Assembly: GCA_021734505.1 (NCBI GenBank)
Contig: JAIPIT010000004.1
Coordinates: 1 to 55,791 of the forward strand
Reading direction: 5' to 3'
DNA length: 55,791 bases
Source of the DNA: Fidelibacterota bacterium
GTDB lineage: Bacteria > Fidelibacterota > Fidelibacteria > Fidelibacterales > Fidelibacteraceae
Positions 34,290 to 42,580 of the stretch are shown here, one piece after another. Position 1 is the stretch's first letter; each line of letters starts with the position of its first letter. Both the position numbers and the translations under genes were made by a program. The notes under the pieces are model-generated. The model did not search any database and was not told the origin of the DNA. It saw only the letters and a list, made by a program, of their open reading frames with translations.

Positions 34290-35375
34290 TCAACTGGAGG
34301 CCGTGTCATATTCCTTGGACAATAATGCCATCAATTTTTTTACGGAAACGATCTCTTTGATCTTGTGAACCGTCTCGCCGGCAAATGCAAATCCATTTTT
34401 TAATCGACCCTTTTGGGCGTTGATCAAAGCAAGAACGATACAATAAGGACTTTTTTTATAATCACAGGTAATAATACAATGATAAGGACACATGATCTGT
34501 TTCATTTTTCCGATGTTGACGTCATCGATAAAATGGTTCCTGATCGCTCTTCCCGGCATACCAACGGGACTTTTAATGATCACGATATCTTTTTCTTCGG
34601 CATCAACATAAGCTTGTTTAAATTTGATTGACGCATCGCATTCATCGGTGGCAACAAAACGGGTTGCCATTTGCACACCGGAAGCACCCAACTTGATGAA
34701 TTTGAAAATATCTTCACCGCTATAAACACCGCCCGCTGCGATGATCGGGATGGATTTATTGTATTTTTCTTCAAATTTCCGCATTTCCGAGACCACATCC
34801 GGTATCAGGTTTTCCAAAGAATAGGCCGGGTCGTTAATGTTTTCAGCTTTAAATCCAAGATGTCCGCCGGCCATGGGACCTTCCACCACGATAGCATCCG
34901 GAAGATAATTGTATTGTTTATACCATCTTTCGGAAATGATACGGGCTGCTTTTCCTGAAGAGACAATGGGAACCAATTTTGTTTTCGAACCGGGAGTCAA
35001 ATATTTTGGCAGATTAAGCGGCAGTCCGGCACCGGCAAAAATAATATCTATTTTTTCTTCAATGGCGGTCTTTACCATATCGGCGAAATTAGTCAGGGCA
35101 ACCATGATATTGACCCCCAAAATTCCTTTGCTTAATCCCCGGGCTTTTTTGATCTCGTCTTTCAGAGCCCTGATATTTGATCCCACAAAATTCTTAAAGA
35201 AATCAGGCTCACGCATCCCGACACCGGCAGCAGATATGACGCCGATGCCGCCTTCGTTCGCTACGGCGGATGCAAGTCCGGATAGCGAGATCCCCACGCC
35301 CATGCCGCCTTGAATGATCGGGATCTTAGCGATCAGATCTCCGATCTTCAATTCTTTTAGTTTGATGTTAATCAT
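34290..35375 (-). CDS. Nitronate monooxygenase / FabK-like flavoprotein
   Basis: A 361-residue FMN-dependent TIM-barrel protein of the NPD family, which covers nitronate monooxygenases and FabK enoyl-ACP reductases. Seen: IPIIQGGMGVGISLSGLASAVANEGGIGVIS, VEGPMAGGHLGF near 178, IPIIAAGGVYSGEDIFKFIKLGASGVQMATRF (phosphate-binding half). A Cys-rich tail CPYHCIITCDYKKSPYC (about 302-318) is found in a subset of these proteins. The start is the ATG with AAAGGTG 6 nt before it, three codons after an in-frame GTG. Whether it acts on nitronates or on fatty acid precursors cannot be decided. Confidence 0.85.
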   Translation of the reverse strand: MINIKLKELKIGDLIAKIPIIQGGMGVGISLSGLASAVANEGGIGVISAAGVGMREPDFFKNFVGSNIRALKDEIKKARGLSKGILGVNIMVALTNFADMVKTAIEEKIDIIFAGAGLPLNLPKYLTPGSKTKLVPIVSSGKAARIISERWYKQYNYLPDAIVVEGPMAGGHLGFKAENINDPAYSLENLIPDVVSEMRKFEEKYNKSIPIIAAGGVYSGEDIFKFIKLGASGVQMATRFVATDECDASIKFKQAYVDAEEKDIVIIKSPVGMPGRAIRNHFIDDVNIGKMKQIMCPYHCIITCDYKKSPYCIVLALINAQKGRLKNGFAFAGETVHKIKEIVSVKKLMALLSKEYDTASS

Positions 35376-35695
35376 GACAATCACCTTTTATTATTTTTGA
35401 CATATACCGATAGTGACGACATATGTCGCTTGCTGTTCTTCTCTATGTTGGGATAATATTTATTCATCCCCTAAAGCCCTGTGCTTGAGGATATTATATA
35501 ATAATATCAGCCATGACAAGATATACTTTCATTATATTTTTGATATTAAGGAAGAAAGAAGCCGGAATAATATTGGAGCGTGGGAGAGGTATTGCCGTAC
35601 AGGGGGCACGGAAATGACGTTCGAGTGAAATAGATCCGATCCTGATCCGTCAGCTGACGGACAGGATGACATACCTCGCTTTGTTCGCAAGCCTG

Positions 35696-35721
35696 CACAA
35701 CGAAGCTTTAGCGTAGTCGTG
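35696..35721. repeat. 26-bp palindromic element, copy 2
   Basis: Core GAAGCTTTAGCGTA at 35702-35715, identical to copy 1, between arms CACAAC and GTCGTG. The arms pair at five positions; the sixth is a G-T wobble on the complementary strand. Confidence 0.7.
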
Positions 35722-36108
35722 GCAAAAGGCATAAGTACAAAGTCAAAATGCATTTCAAATTCTCTGTCTCATGAATAGATCACCACGGCTTCGCCTTGAA
35801 TATCGAACACCGAACATTCCCCACTACGCTCCTTACGGAGCTTCGAAGGGCAGGCGAGCAATCGAACAATCGAAGTGTTGGGTCAACCCCTCCAGAAGGT
35901 CGGGGTTGTTTTTGAGGGTTGTTCTTTCCCGGGGTTGCACCCCGGGTTATTACTTGGTTTAACCCCTCGACAAGCTCGGGGTTAACTGCGATCTCTGTGG
36001 GCTTTGTTTTCTCCCAAAGGGATGCCTTTGGAATTGGCGATCTTCTTGCTGTGTTCTTAGTGTCTTTGTGAGAGGTTCTTTTTTGCGCCTTATGTATCTT
36101 TGCGTCTT

Positions 36109-36136
36109 TCCAGCCTTCGCCAAAGGCTTCGGCGGA
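36109..36136. repeat. 26-bp palindromic element, copy 3 (degenerate)
   Basis: Opposite orientation: TTCGCCAAAGGCTTC (core with one extra base) between TCCAGCC and GGCGGA, whose pairing needs one bulged A. Right arm and flank (GGCGGACA) match the reverse complement of the ileS copy. Confidence 0.55.
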
Positions 36137-36163
36137 CAAGTGTGTGAGGTCTTCCCCCAGTCA

Positions 36164-37300
36164 CTATTTACCACAAATAATATTCCGAATATGATCAATA
36201 ACCGGCATGACGGCATGGTCGTAATTGGACAGCACGATCACGGTATAACCCAAATCGGGATAAATATCCATTTGCGCATCAACGCCCGGCGCACCGCCGT
36301 TATGGCCGATGATGCGTTCACCGTTTATAAATGATTCTCCAAAGCCATATGCGAATTTCAGATCAGGCAGGGGCTTCATCCCCGGAGGTGTCGGGGGTTT
36401 GGGAACGCTGACTTTTCCTTGCGATATGTTCTTAAAACTCTTTTTCGAGATCAGTTTTCCCTTTTGCAAAGCCCGGGAAAATTTCAACAGATCGGGTGCG
36501 GATGAGAACACACCGCCGGCCGATGTGCCTTTGACACCGATCATACGTTTGTTGTTCATACGTCCGGGGGGAGGCGGTGTTTTGGCGTCCGGTGGAGCCA
36601 TGGGAGAAGCATATCCGATCGCAGCATTGGGCTCATAGCGGTCACCCTCGTCAAAAGCGCTGTGACTCATGTTGGTCGCATTGAAAATATGCGTGGTAAC
36701 ATAATCATAATAGGATCCGCCTGAAAGTTTCTCGATCACCGCGCCCAGCAAAATGTAGGCGTAGTTGCTGTATTGGACCTGCGTGCCGGGTTCAAAAAGC
36801 AAAGGCTCATGGATGTTCAGATCCACATAAGACCGAATGCTTTTTGCGGTATCTTTTATTGCCATAAATGTGGGCGCCGCGAACATATTTCCCAGTCCGG
36901 ATGTATGCGTCAGCAGCTGTTCGATCGTGATCTTGCCGAAGATATCCTCGGGCAGATAGGGCAGGATACTGACAAGCCGGTCTTTGTAGTCGAGTTTTTT
37001 ATCTTCAACCAATTGCGCAATGGCGACGCCGGTGTACATCTTGCCCATGGAGGCAATATCGAAAGAGGTTTCAAGAGTGTTGTCACGAGCCCGGTCAACA
37101 TCGGCTTTTCCCCAAGCCTTTTGAAAAAGGATCTTTGGGCCTTTTGCGACCAGCACCACGCCGGAAAAGCGGTCCGTTTTAGCCAATCCGTCAACATATT
37201 TTTCCAATCCCGTTATCGCCGGCGCTCCGAGCGGTTTAGCGGCAAGTGGCAGTACCGAGATCAGCATCATAAGAAAAAAGTTTATCAATGTTCTTTTCAT
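36164..37300 (-). CDS. Serine hydrolase of the beta-lactamase/DD-peptidase fold, exported
   Basis: A 378-residue protein with a signal peptide (MKRTLINFFLMMLISVLPLAA). The class C beta-lactamase-like motifs are clear: Ser84-x-x-Lys87 in SMGKMYTG, the Tyr motif in VQYSNYAYILLG, and HNGGAPG near the end in place of KTG. Such proteins are often esterases or peptidases acting on cell-wall or D-amino-acid substrates rather than true beta-lactamases. A short Pro-rich loop (DAKTPPPPGRMN) is unusual. GAGGAGA precedes the ATG. Single leftward gene. Confidence 0.88.
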   Translation of the reverse strand: MKRTLINFFLMMLISVLPLAAKPLGAPAITGLEKYVDGLAKTDRFSGVVLVAKGPKILFQKAWGKADVDRARDNTLETSFDIASMGKMYTGVAIAQLVEDKKLDYKDRLVSILPYLPEDIFGKITIEQLLTHTSGLGNMFAAPTFMAIKDTAKSIRSYVDLNIHEPLLFEPGTQVQYSNYAYILLGAVIEKLSGGSYYDYVTTHIFNATNMSHSAFDEGDRYEPNAAIGYASPMAPPDAKTPPPPGRMNNKRMIGVKGTSAGGVFSSAPDLLKFSRALQKGKLISKKSFKNISQGKVSVPKPPTPPGMKPLPDLKFAYGFGESFINGERIIGHNGGAPGVDAQMDIYPDLGYTVIVLSNYDHAVMPVIDHIRNIICGK

Positions 37301-37437
37301 TATATTCTCCTCGCTGATTATTTTACAATAAATGTTATGGGAGATACGATAAAACAGATAAAATTGTTTCCGGATCTATTTTTAAAGGTCGGTATTTAAA
37401 CGGTGCTTTTTACAAGATCAATTGTTAATTGGAATGG

Positions 37438-38055
37438 TCATTCATCATTCTCTTCCCACGCATCCTTCACGCCCGGGTTCTTATCAAAGAAATCTTCGCG
37501 GTCTTTTTTCTTAACGGCGTTCATTGGACAGGCAAAATTCATACAATGCTTGCAAAGAAAAATATGCAGAAAAGCAAAACCAAGGATCACGGCGAAAATG
37601 TAAATACCCATAAACCAGAAACGTTCTTGTAGTCCGAATGCCGCAGCAGGCGCACTGAAAATAATGATCAAGCCCGCAAAAAAGATGAATTTTTCCATGA
37701 AGGACATAGGACCGGGGCGGTATTTCCAAAGTTTTGGTGCTCCGTAATTTGCCCAGCATTTTAAACTTGTCAGTTCAGGCTCTGCGTAGTGCGAACAATG
37801 AGAGCACATCACACGGATCTCGATCAGGAGAAAATATAAGAGGATCATAGCTATCCATGCCGCAAAAATCCAAACATTGAACGTGAATATCCCATAACCG
37901 CCGAGACCGAAGATCGGGAAAGCCAGCAATAAGAACCAGGTCAATTGTTTTCCGTTAAAATGACAGACAAGCTTCTCCGAAACGGGACAGCCGTCACACT
38001 TTTCTTCCTTGCAGGTATGCAAGGGCTGTTTGGGATCTAGAAATAATTTGTTCAT
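37438..38055 (-). CDS. Cys-rich membrane protein, cassette copy B
   Basis: A 205-residue paralogue of the protein at 31311-31931, with the same cysteine clusters (TCKEEKCDGCPVSEKLVCHF, MCSHCSHYAEPELTSLKCW, CKHCMNFACPMN) and four hydrophobic helices. By eye roughly two thirds of positions are identical. AAAGGAAACT precedes the ATG. In copy B the gap to the partner DUF3795 gene is widened by a 24-bp tandem repeat. Conservation of the Cys clusters in both copies supports a metal- or electron-binding role. Confidence 0.75.
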   Translation of the reverse strand: MNKLFLDPKQPLHTCKEEKCDGCPVSEKLVCHFNGKQLTWFLLLAFPIFGLGGYGIFTFNVWIFAAWIAMILLYFLLIEIRVMCSHCSHYAEPELTSLKCWANYGAPKLWKYRPGPMSFMEKFIFFAGLIIIFSAPAAAFGLQERFWFMGIYIFAVILGFAFLHIFLCKHCMNFACPMNAVKKKDREDFFDKNPGVKDAWEENDE

Positions 38056-38076
38056 AGTTTCCTTTCAAAGTAAAGC

Positions 38077-38235
38077 CATTGAGTCAATTGAAAGATATCT
38101 CATTGAGTCAATCAAAAAGTTTCCCATTGAGTCAATTGAAAGATATCTCATTGAGTCAATCAAAAAGTTTCCCATTGAGTCAATCGAAAGATTTTTCATT
38201 GCCCCAATTAAAAAATACGCCATTGAGTCAATTGT
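38077..38235. repeat. 24-bp tandem repeat (about 6.6 copies, alternating a-b types)
   Basis: Units start with CATTGAGTCAAT at 38077, 38101, 38125, 38149 and 38173, then a diverged unit at 38197 and a partial one at 38221. Units 1-4 alternate between endings TGAAAGATATCT and CAAAAAGTTTCC, so there is a 48-bp higher-order period. As 24 is divisible by 3 the rightward frame stays open (IESIERYL/IESIKKFP repeats), but no start signal supports translation. It lies between the two genes of cassette B. Confidence 0.9.
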
Positions 38236-38273
38236 AAATTAAGACAATATGCTAAAGAGAACTTCTCCGAGCA

Positions 38274-38687
38274 TCATGCTTCAGCGTAAAATGGTCGCTT
38301 CCAACCGCATTCCATACATTCTTTCCGATGCACGCTTAATTGCGTCCCGCATTCCGGACATTTCCAGCGCTTTTCTTCGTGCTCCAAAAACTTTTCCATT
38401 CCATGTTCTTTGATGAACGCCAAATTCTCAAACATGCTCATCCCGTACTTCGACCTGTAGCGCTTGTCCAGGCTCTTCATTCTTGCACAGGAGTAAATGG
38501 GACAATCGTAACAAAAGCCGCTCTCTGTGGCCAATCGTTTTTCACAGACCGTAATGGTACAAGTCCGGCAGGCATTGGGCTTGGATTGATCATTGCCGTT
38601 ACAACCCTCACAACGATTTTTCTCACGAATGTGACCGATGCATAAAGCACAATTCATTCCGCAGGGAGCTATCATTAAGGCATTCAT
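38274..38687 (-). CDS. DUF3795-family protein, cassette copy B
   Basis: A 137-residue paralogue of 31985-32398, more than 80 percent identical by eye: APCGMNCALCIGHIREKN, CEGCNGNDQSKPNACRTC, FCYDCPIYSCARM and the C-terminal ribbon CPECGTQLSVHRKECMECGW. GGAGAATAATT precedes the ATG. The leader and first eight codons (MNALMIAP) are duplicated in front of the serine hydrolase gene immediately upstream. Function of the family unknown. Confidence 0.85.
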   Translation of the reverse strand: MNALMIAPCGMNCALCIGHIREKNRCEGCNGNDQSKPNACRTCTITVCEKRLATESGFCYDCPIYSCARMKSLDKRYRSKYGMSMFENLAFIKEHGMEKFLEHEEKRWKCPECGTQLSVHRKECMECGWKRPFYAEA

Positions 38688-38715
38688 AATTATTCTCCAA
38701 TAATTATCAATTGTT
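38664..38715. repeat. 51-bp direct repeat, left copy
   Basis: From GGAGCTATCATTAAGG to ATCAATTGTT. It covers the start of the DUF3795 gene (cassette B) and the last codons of the serine hydrolase upstream. It matches 40230-40280 at 47 of 51 positions by eye. Confidence 0.85.
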
Positions 38716-40252
38716 CTTTTGCATGAATGTTGTTTTTATCCAATTCCAGGCTTTTTTCATAGCTTACTTTTGCAAGATCGATCTCTCCGTTCAATATATA
38801 GGCCTCACCCAGACTATCATAAGCATTTGCCGATCCCGGGAATTCCTCAACATTTTGCAGAAAGAGTTTGATGGCGGCGTCATATTTCTTTTCTCTGATC
38901 ATCTGGTAGCCCAGACCGTTCAATTCGCCTTCGGTAAAGACAAAATACCGCTTCATTTTACTGCTTTTAATTTCTTTGTACATTGCAACAGCCTGGTCAA
39001 TATCCTGGAATAAAATGATATCGTATAGGTATCGCCCAATTGATTGCGGTTCGATCACATCATAAGGGAGATAGTCCTCCCATTCCCAGGGAGTATAGAT
39101 GTCGCTGATGATGTTTTCCAGCAGATATTTAAATATTTTTTCGCCGTTATCGCTGTTGGTCATGAGGATAATGGATGTTTTTTGGTCAATAAAATTCACA
39201 TTGTAATGTTGGCATCCGTTACCGTGACCTTCTTTAAAAAAGGCTCGACCGTATTCGGTGTTAAAAAGCCCCCATCCCAGACCGTATGACAAGTCGATCG
39301 GATCATATTTATCCGTTATTTCATTTGAAAGCGTGGGAAATTGATGTTTGGATCTTATTCTGATAGAAGGAGTAAGCATAAGATCCCAGGTATCGTCATC
39401 CAATCCTTTCTTTTTCATGACTGCAGAAATGAATGTCGAGTAATCATTGATCGTAGTGTAAAGCGATCCGCCCGCTTTTGCTTTTTCTCTTTTGTGATGT
39501 TCTATTGAAGCCCCGATCATATTATGTCCGACAGCATGGTTTTTGCCGAATTTATCCTGCCAGACATAGCTTGTCCTTTTCATTCCCAAGGGGTTAAATA
39601 CTTTTTCAGAAGCCAGGTCTTCAATATCGCGCCCCGTTATTTCCTCTACAACAAACTGCAGGAGGTCGATCCCTTCACCCGAATAAGCATAGTGTGTGCC
39701 CGGCTCAAAAAAGAACTTTAGCTCACCACCGGTCAATTCTCTCATATTGGCAAAGCCCGTTGTGTGGCTCAGGCAGGTGCGCGCGGTCAGTTGTTTCCAA
39801 AGATCTGTATTGTTCAGATCTTGATAATTATCATATTCCGGTAGGGGTTTTTCCAGATAAGTGTATAAGGGTTTATCGATCTCCAATACACGCTCTTGAA
39901 CCAATTGCATGACCAGATACGAAAACACCGCCTTGCTGAAAGAGGCAGCCGGCATCACGCTGTTTTTATCCAGCATTAGGTTTTCGTCGATATTCCGGAA
40001 ACCATAAGTTTTAATATTAACCGGTTTATTCTCATTTAAAACGGCTAGACATAAACCGCTAACATTTGCCGAATCCATCAATTCTTCGACTATTTTATCG
40101 ACTTCAAGCGGGCTGATCACCTCACCGTTGATCTTTCTTATTCCGGCAGGCTTGGAACAGGTCGATAAAAATAATATTGAGACAATGATCAACAGAAATG
40201 ATAGATATTTACTCGTTTTTATTCTACGCGGAGCGATCATTAACGCATTCAT
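38690..40252 (-). CDS. Lipoprotein serine hydrolase (beta-lactamase fold) with C-terminal TPR-like repeats
   Basis: A 520-residue protein. Residues 1-32 form a lipoprotein signal (YLSFLLIIVSILFLSTC), preceded by MNALMIAP, which is identical to the start of the neighbouring DUF3795 protein. The serine hydrolase domain (about 45-400) has Ser104-x-x-Lys107 in ASFSKAVF, YAYSGEGIDLLQ, and GHGNGCQHYN. Residues about 445-515 carry TPR-like helices (YDAAIKLFLQNVEEFPGSANAYDSLGEAYI). The last residues KEQLIIIGE and the leader come from a 51-bp direct repeat at both ends of the gene. It probably acts on a peptide or ester substrate in the periplasm. Confidence 0.85.
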   Translation of the reverse strand: MNALMIAPRRIKTSKYLSFLLIIVSILFLSTCSKPAGIRKINGEVISPLEVDKIVEELMDSANVSGLCLAVLNENKPVNIKTYGFRNIDENLMLDKNSVMPAASFSKAVFSYLVMQLVQERVLEIDKPLYTYLEKPLPEYDNYQDLNNTDLWKQLTARTCLSHTTGFANMRELTGGELKFFFEPGTHYAYSGEGIDLLQFVVEEITGRDIEDLASEKVFNPLGMKRTSYVWQDKFGKNHAVGHNMIGASIEHHKREKAKAGGSLYTTINDYSTFISAVMKKKGLDDDTWDLMLTPSIRIRSKHQFPTLSNEITDKYDPIDLSYGLGWGLFNTEYGRAFFKEGHGNGCQHYNVNFIDQKTSIILMTNSDNGEKIFKYLLENIISDIYTPWEWEDYLPYDVIEPQSIGRYLYDIILFQDIDQAVAMYKEIKSSKMKRYFVFTEGELNGLGYQMIREKKYDAAIKLFLQNVEEFPGSANAYDSLGEAYILNGEIDLAKVSYEKSLELDKNNIHAKEQLIIIGE

Positions 40253-40280
40253 AATTATTCTCCGATAATTGTCAATTGTT
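40230..40280. repeat. 51-bp direct repeat, right copy
   Basis: From GGAGCGATCATTAACG to GTCAATTGTT, covering the first eight codons and leader of the serine hydrolase gene. Left copy at 38664-38715. Confidence 0.85.
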
Positions 40281-40737
40281 TGAACCGCAGATTACACAGA
40301 TTACGCAGATAATGCAAATAATTATTGTGAGCACAGAGCTCTTGGCGCTGAACGCCGGGTGATCAAATATAAAGACCCTGAAAGGGTCGAAGTACAGTAT
40401 AACGGGTCACCCACGCTAAACTAACAACCCCGACGGGGTTGAAGAAACCTGACAAAAAAATGATATCCGACCTGCTTCGCCAAGGCTTCGCAGGTTAAAA
40501 ACAAGGATCTCCTGCGCTCCGAAACATCGGAGCTTCGAAGATTAAAAACACCGATATGTGATTTACGACGTAAATATTCACTTCAAAAATCAAAAATCGT
40601 TAATCCTTGTTCAATATTCATATGGGTGTCACGCTGAGGCGGCACCGAATATCTTATCTGTTATTTGTCAATCGGTGAAACCTGTTCCCGTTCACAAATA
40701 GTCTTGGAATTTAAACGGTATATCGTAAATTCTGTTC
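40281..40737. repeat. Intergenic region with REP-like elements
   Basis: No gene. Contains GACCCTGAAAGGGTC near 40376, CAACCCCGACGGGGTTG near 40426, a complete 26-bp palindromic element at 40470-40495, and GCTCCGAAACATCGGAGC near 40517. An ACGCTGAGGCGG block near 40631 resembles one near 32690. Confidence 0.6.
40470..40495. repeat. 26-bp palindromic element, copy 4
   Basis: Arms ACCTGC / GCAGGT (perfect) around the core TTCGCCAAGGCTTC, the reverse-complement orientation of copy 1. Confidence 0.75.
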
Positions 40738-42129
40738 ATGAAAAATAGAAACAGAGACCTGACAAAAGGGCCCATTTTAAAACAACTGGCTACGCTGACC
40801 ATTCCCATGCTGTTCGGGATGATCGGCATGGTGATCTTTAACCTGGCGGATACCTTTTTTATCGGGAAACTGGGCGTGACGGAACTTGCCGCGATCAGTT
40901 TCACCTTTCCGGTGATCATGTTCGTGAACAGCTTATCGCAAGGCATCGGCATCGGAACCTCATCGATGGTCTCGCGGAACATTCGGATCGCGGACCGGCA
41001 GACCATCAAAATGATGACAGGCCGCACCTTGCTGCTGGGATTATTGGTGGTACTGGTCTTTGTGATCGCCGGTCTGTTTACCATCCGGCCTCTGTTCAGC
41101 GCTCTGGGTGCAAAGGGGGAGATCCTGGGTTTCGTGGAAGATTATATGAAGATCTGGTACATCGGCGTGCCCTTTGTCGTTATTCCCATGATCGGCAATA
41201 ACATCGTCCGGGCAACGGGAGATACCTTTACGCCGGGCATGCTCATGCTGACCTCCGCTGTCATCAATATTATTCTGGACCCGCTGCTGATCTTCGGTAT
41301 CGGTCCCTTTCCGGCGATGGGCATCAAAGGCGCAGCGCTGGGGACCGTGATCGCGCGCAGCGTGGGATTAGTGATCATCCTGATCATTCTGATCAAGCGG
41401 GAAAAACTGCTGACCGTGCATCTTGGTAAACTCAAGGAGATATGGGCTACCTGGAAACAGGTATTTTATGTTGCCGGACCGGCATCGCTGGCCTTGCTGA
41501 TCACACCGGTCTCTATCGGCTTTATCACGCGTATCCTCGCCGGGTTCGGCAAGGAAGCGGTGGCCGCCTTCGGCGTGGCTTCCCGCGTGGAGATGTTCGC
41601 TTTAATGGTCGTGGTATCGCTGGGTACGGTAATGATCATCTTTATCGGCCAGAATATGAGCAAACAAAAATTCGGTCGTATCTTTACGGCCATGAAATAC
41701 GGACTGGTCTTTTCCATGGTCTGGGGCGCTATGGTCTTTGCGGTGCTGCTGTTCTTTGGTAAACCCATTTCCGAGGTATTCACGAGCGATATCAAGGTCT
41801 CGGCCATCGCCGCAAGTTATTTCCTGATCGTGGGGAGCTCTTATGGGTTCCAGGGACTGGTCATTCTCAGCACAGCCTCGTTCAACGGGCTGAACAAGCC
41901 CTATCCTTCCGCGGTTTTCTCCCTGATCCGCATGCTGGTACTCTATGTGCCGATGGCCTGGATCGGCTCGAAATATTTTGGACTCAACGGTGTTTTCTGG
42001 GCGGGCTTTATTGCCAATATCATTGCCGGTGTTTTGTCGTTTGGATTTTTGTACAGGATGATTTGCCGGTTGGAAGGAAGTTGTCAGAAGCCGGAAGGCA
42101 GTAGTCAGAAGTCAGTAGACAAGATATAA
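40738..42129 (+). CDS. MATE-family multidrug/organic-cation efflux protein
   Basis: A 463-residue protein with twelve hydrophobic helices in two related halves: TLTIPMLFGMIGMVIFNLADTFFIGKLG at the start of the first, and VAGPASLALLITPVSIGFITRILAGFGKEAVAAFG at the start of the second. This is the MATE pattern; members expel drugs or metabolites using sodium or proton gradients. The last 20 residues (EGSCQKPEGSSQKSVDKI) come from a low-complexity GTCAGAAG-type repeat after the final helix and are probably not functional. The base composition is more G/C-rich than its neighbours, a possible sign of transfer. Confidence 0.94.
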   Translation: MKNRNRDLTKGPILKQLATLTIPMLFGMIGMVIFNLADTFFIGKLGVTELAAISFTFPVIMFVNSLSQGIGIGTSSMVSRNIRIADRQTIKMMTGRTLLLGLLVVLVFVIAGLFTIRPLFSALGAKGEILGFVEDYMKIWYIGVPFVVIPMIGNNIVRATGDTFTPGMLMLTSAVINIILDPLLIFGIGPFPAMGIKGAALGTVIARSVGLVIILIILIKREKLLTVHLGKLKEIWATWKQVFYVAGPASLALLITPVSIGFITRILAGFGKEAVAAFGVASRVEMFALMVVVSLGTVMIIFIGQNMSKQKFGRIFTAMKYGLVFSMVWGAMVFAVLLFFGKPISEVFTSDIKVSAIAASYFLIVGSSYGFQGLVILSTASFNGLNKPYPSAVFSLIRMLVLYVPMAWIGSKYFGLNGVFWAGFIANIIAGVLSFGFLYRMICRLEGSCQKPEGSSQKSVDKI

Positions 42130-42205
42130 GAGATGAGAGAAGAAAGTATGAGGGCGGGAGAGTACGAGAGTACGGAAATACGTAAGAAATGATAAACGCT
42201 CTTCG

Positions 42206-42538
42206 TCACATAATACTCAATCTGAATTTTACCATTTCTCGTATCAGCGACAGTGGCAATTCTTTGTCGTGTGGAAATCGCACAGTCCCTTCGGCCCAAG
42301 AGTAGTCTTTCAGTTTTTCCATAAAGGCCGAAATGGTCTCCGGCAGGGGATAGAATCCGATATGCTCCTTATGGGCGGCATACATCACCACGACCTTTTT
42401 CAGCTTGAACGCCGGAACACCGTAAGACATCACTTCCTCAGCTTCCGGAATGATCTCCTTAATACATTTACGCACCTGCTCAAGACGTTCCCGGACCGCA
42501 GGCGGATATGATAAAATGTAGTCTTGTATTTTGTTCAT
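42206..42538 (-). CDS. DUF1801 / iron-chaperone-like (YdhG) protein
   Basis: A 110-residue protein: QDYILSYPPAVRERLEQVRKCIKEIIPEAEEVMSYGVPAFKLK, then GFYPLPETISAFMEKLKDYSWAEGTVRFPHDKELPLSLI. This is the DUF1801 signature (frataxin-like fold, YdhG/Fra family). Some members bind iron, but this is not demonstrated for most. The start MNKIQDY was chosen by family comparison; an in-frame start six codons earlier lies in a CACCCGTCACCTGTCACC-type repeat. Confidence 0.85.
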   Translation of the reverse strand: MNKIQDYILSYPPAVRERLEQVRKCIKEIIPEAEEVMSYGVPAFKLKKVVVMYAAHKEHIGFYPLPETISAFMEKLKDYSWAEGTVRFPHDKELPLSLIREMVKFRLSIM

Positions 42539-42580
42539 ATTTATTTTACCCGTCACCCGTCACCTGTCACCCGTCACCTT

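Larger units (their letters stand above)
35385..36163. repeat. Repeat-rich intergenic region, composite palindrome copy 1
   Basis: This 779-bp gap has no gene but a dense set of repeats. TCCGTCAGCTGACGGA, a perfect 16-bp palindrome, is at 35646-35661. A core palindromic element is at 35696-35721 and a degenerate one at 36109-36136. A composite block at 35885-36050 runs: AACCCCT...GGGGTT, then CCCGGGGTTGCACCCCGGG with TTATT, then AACCCCTCGACAAGCTCGGGGTT, then TCTCCCAAAGGGATGCCTTTGG. The same order recurs at 45262-45475. Confidence 0.7.

Noticed and set aside
35780-36216. Leftward frames across the composite repeat near 36 kb
   Set aside because: They are made of palindromic repeat sequence, end in Pro/Lys-rich nonsense, and lack start signals.
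38009-38242. Rightward frame with eight-residue repeats (IESIERYL/IESIKKFP) as a repeat protein
   Set aside because: The frame is open only because the tandem unit is 24 bp; it has no ribosome-binding site and begins within the opposite-strand gene leader.
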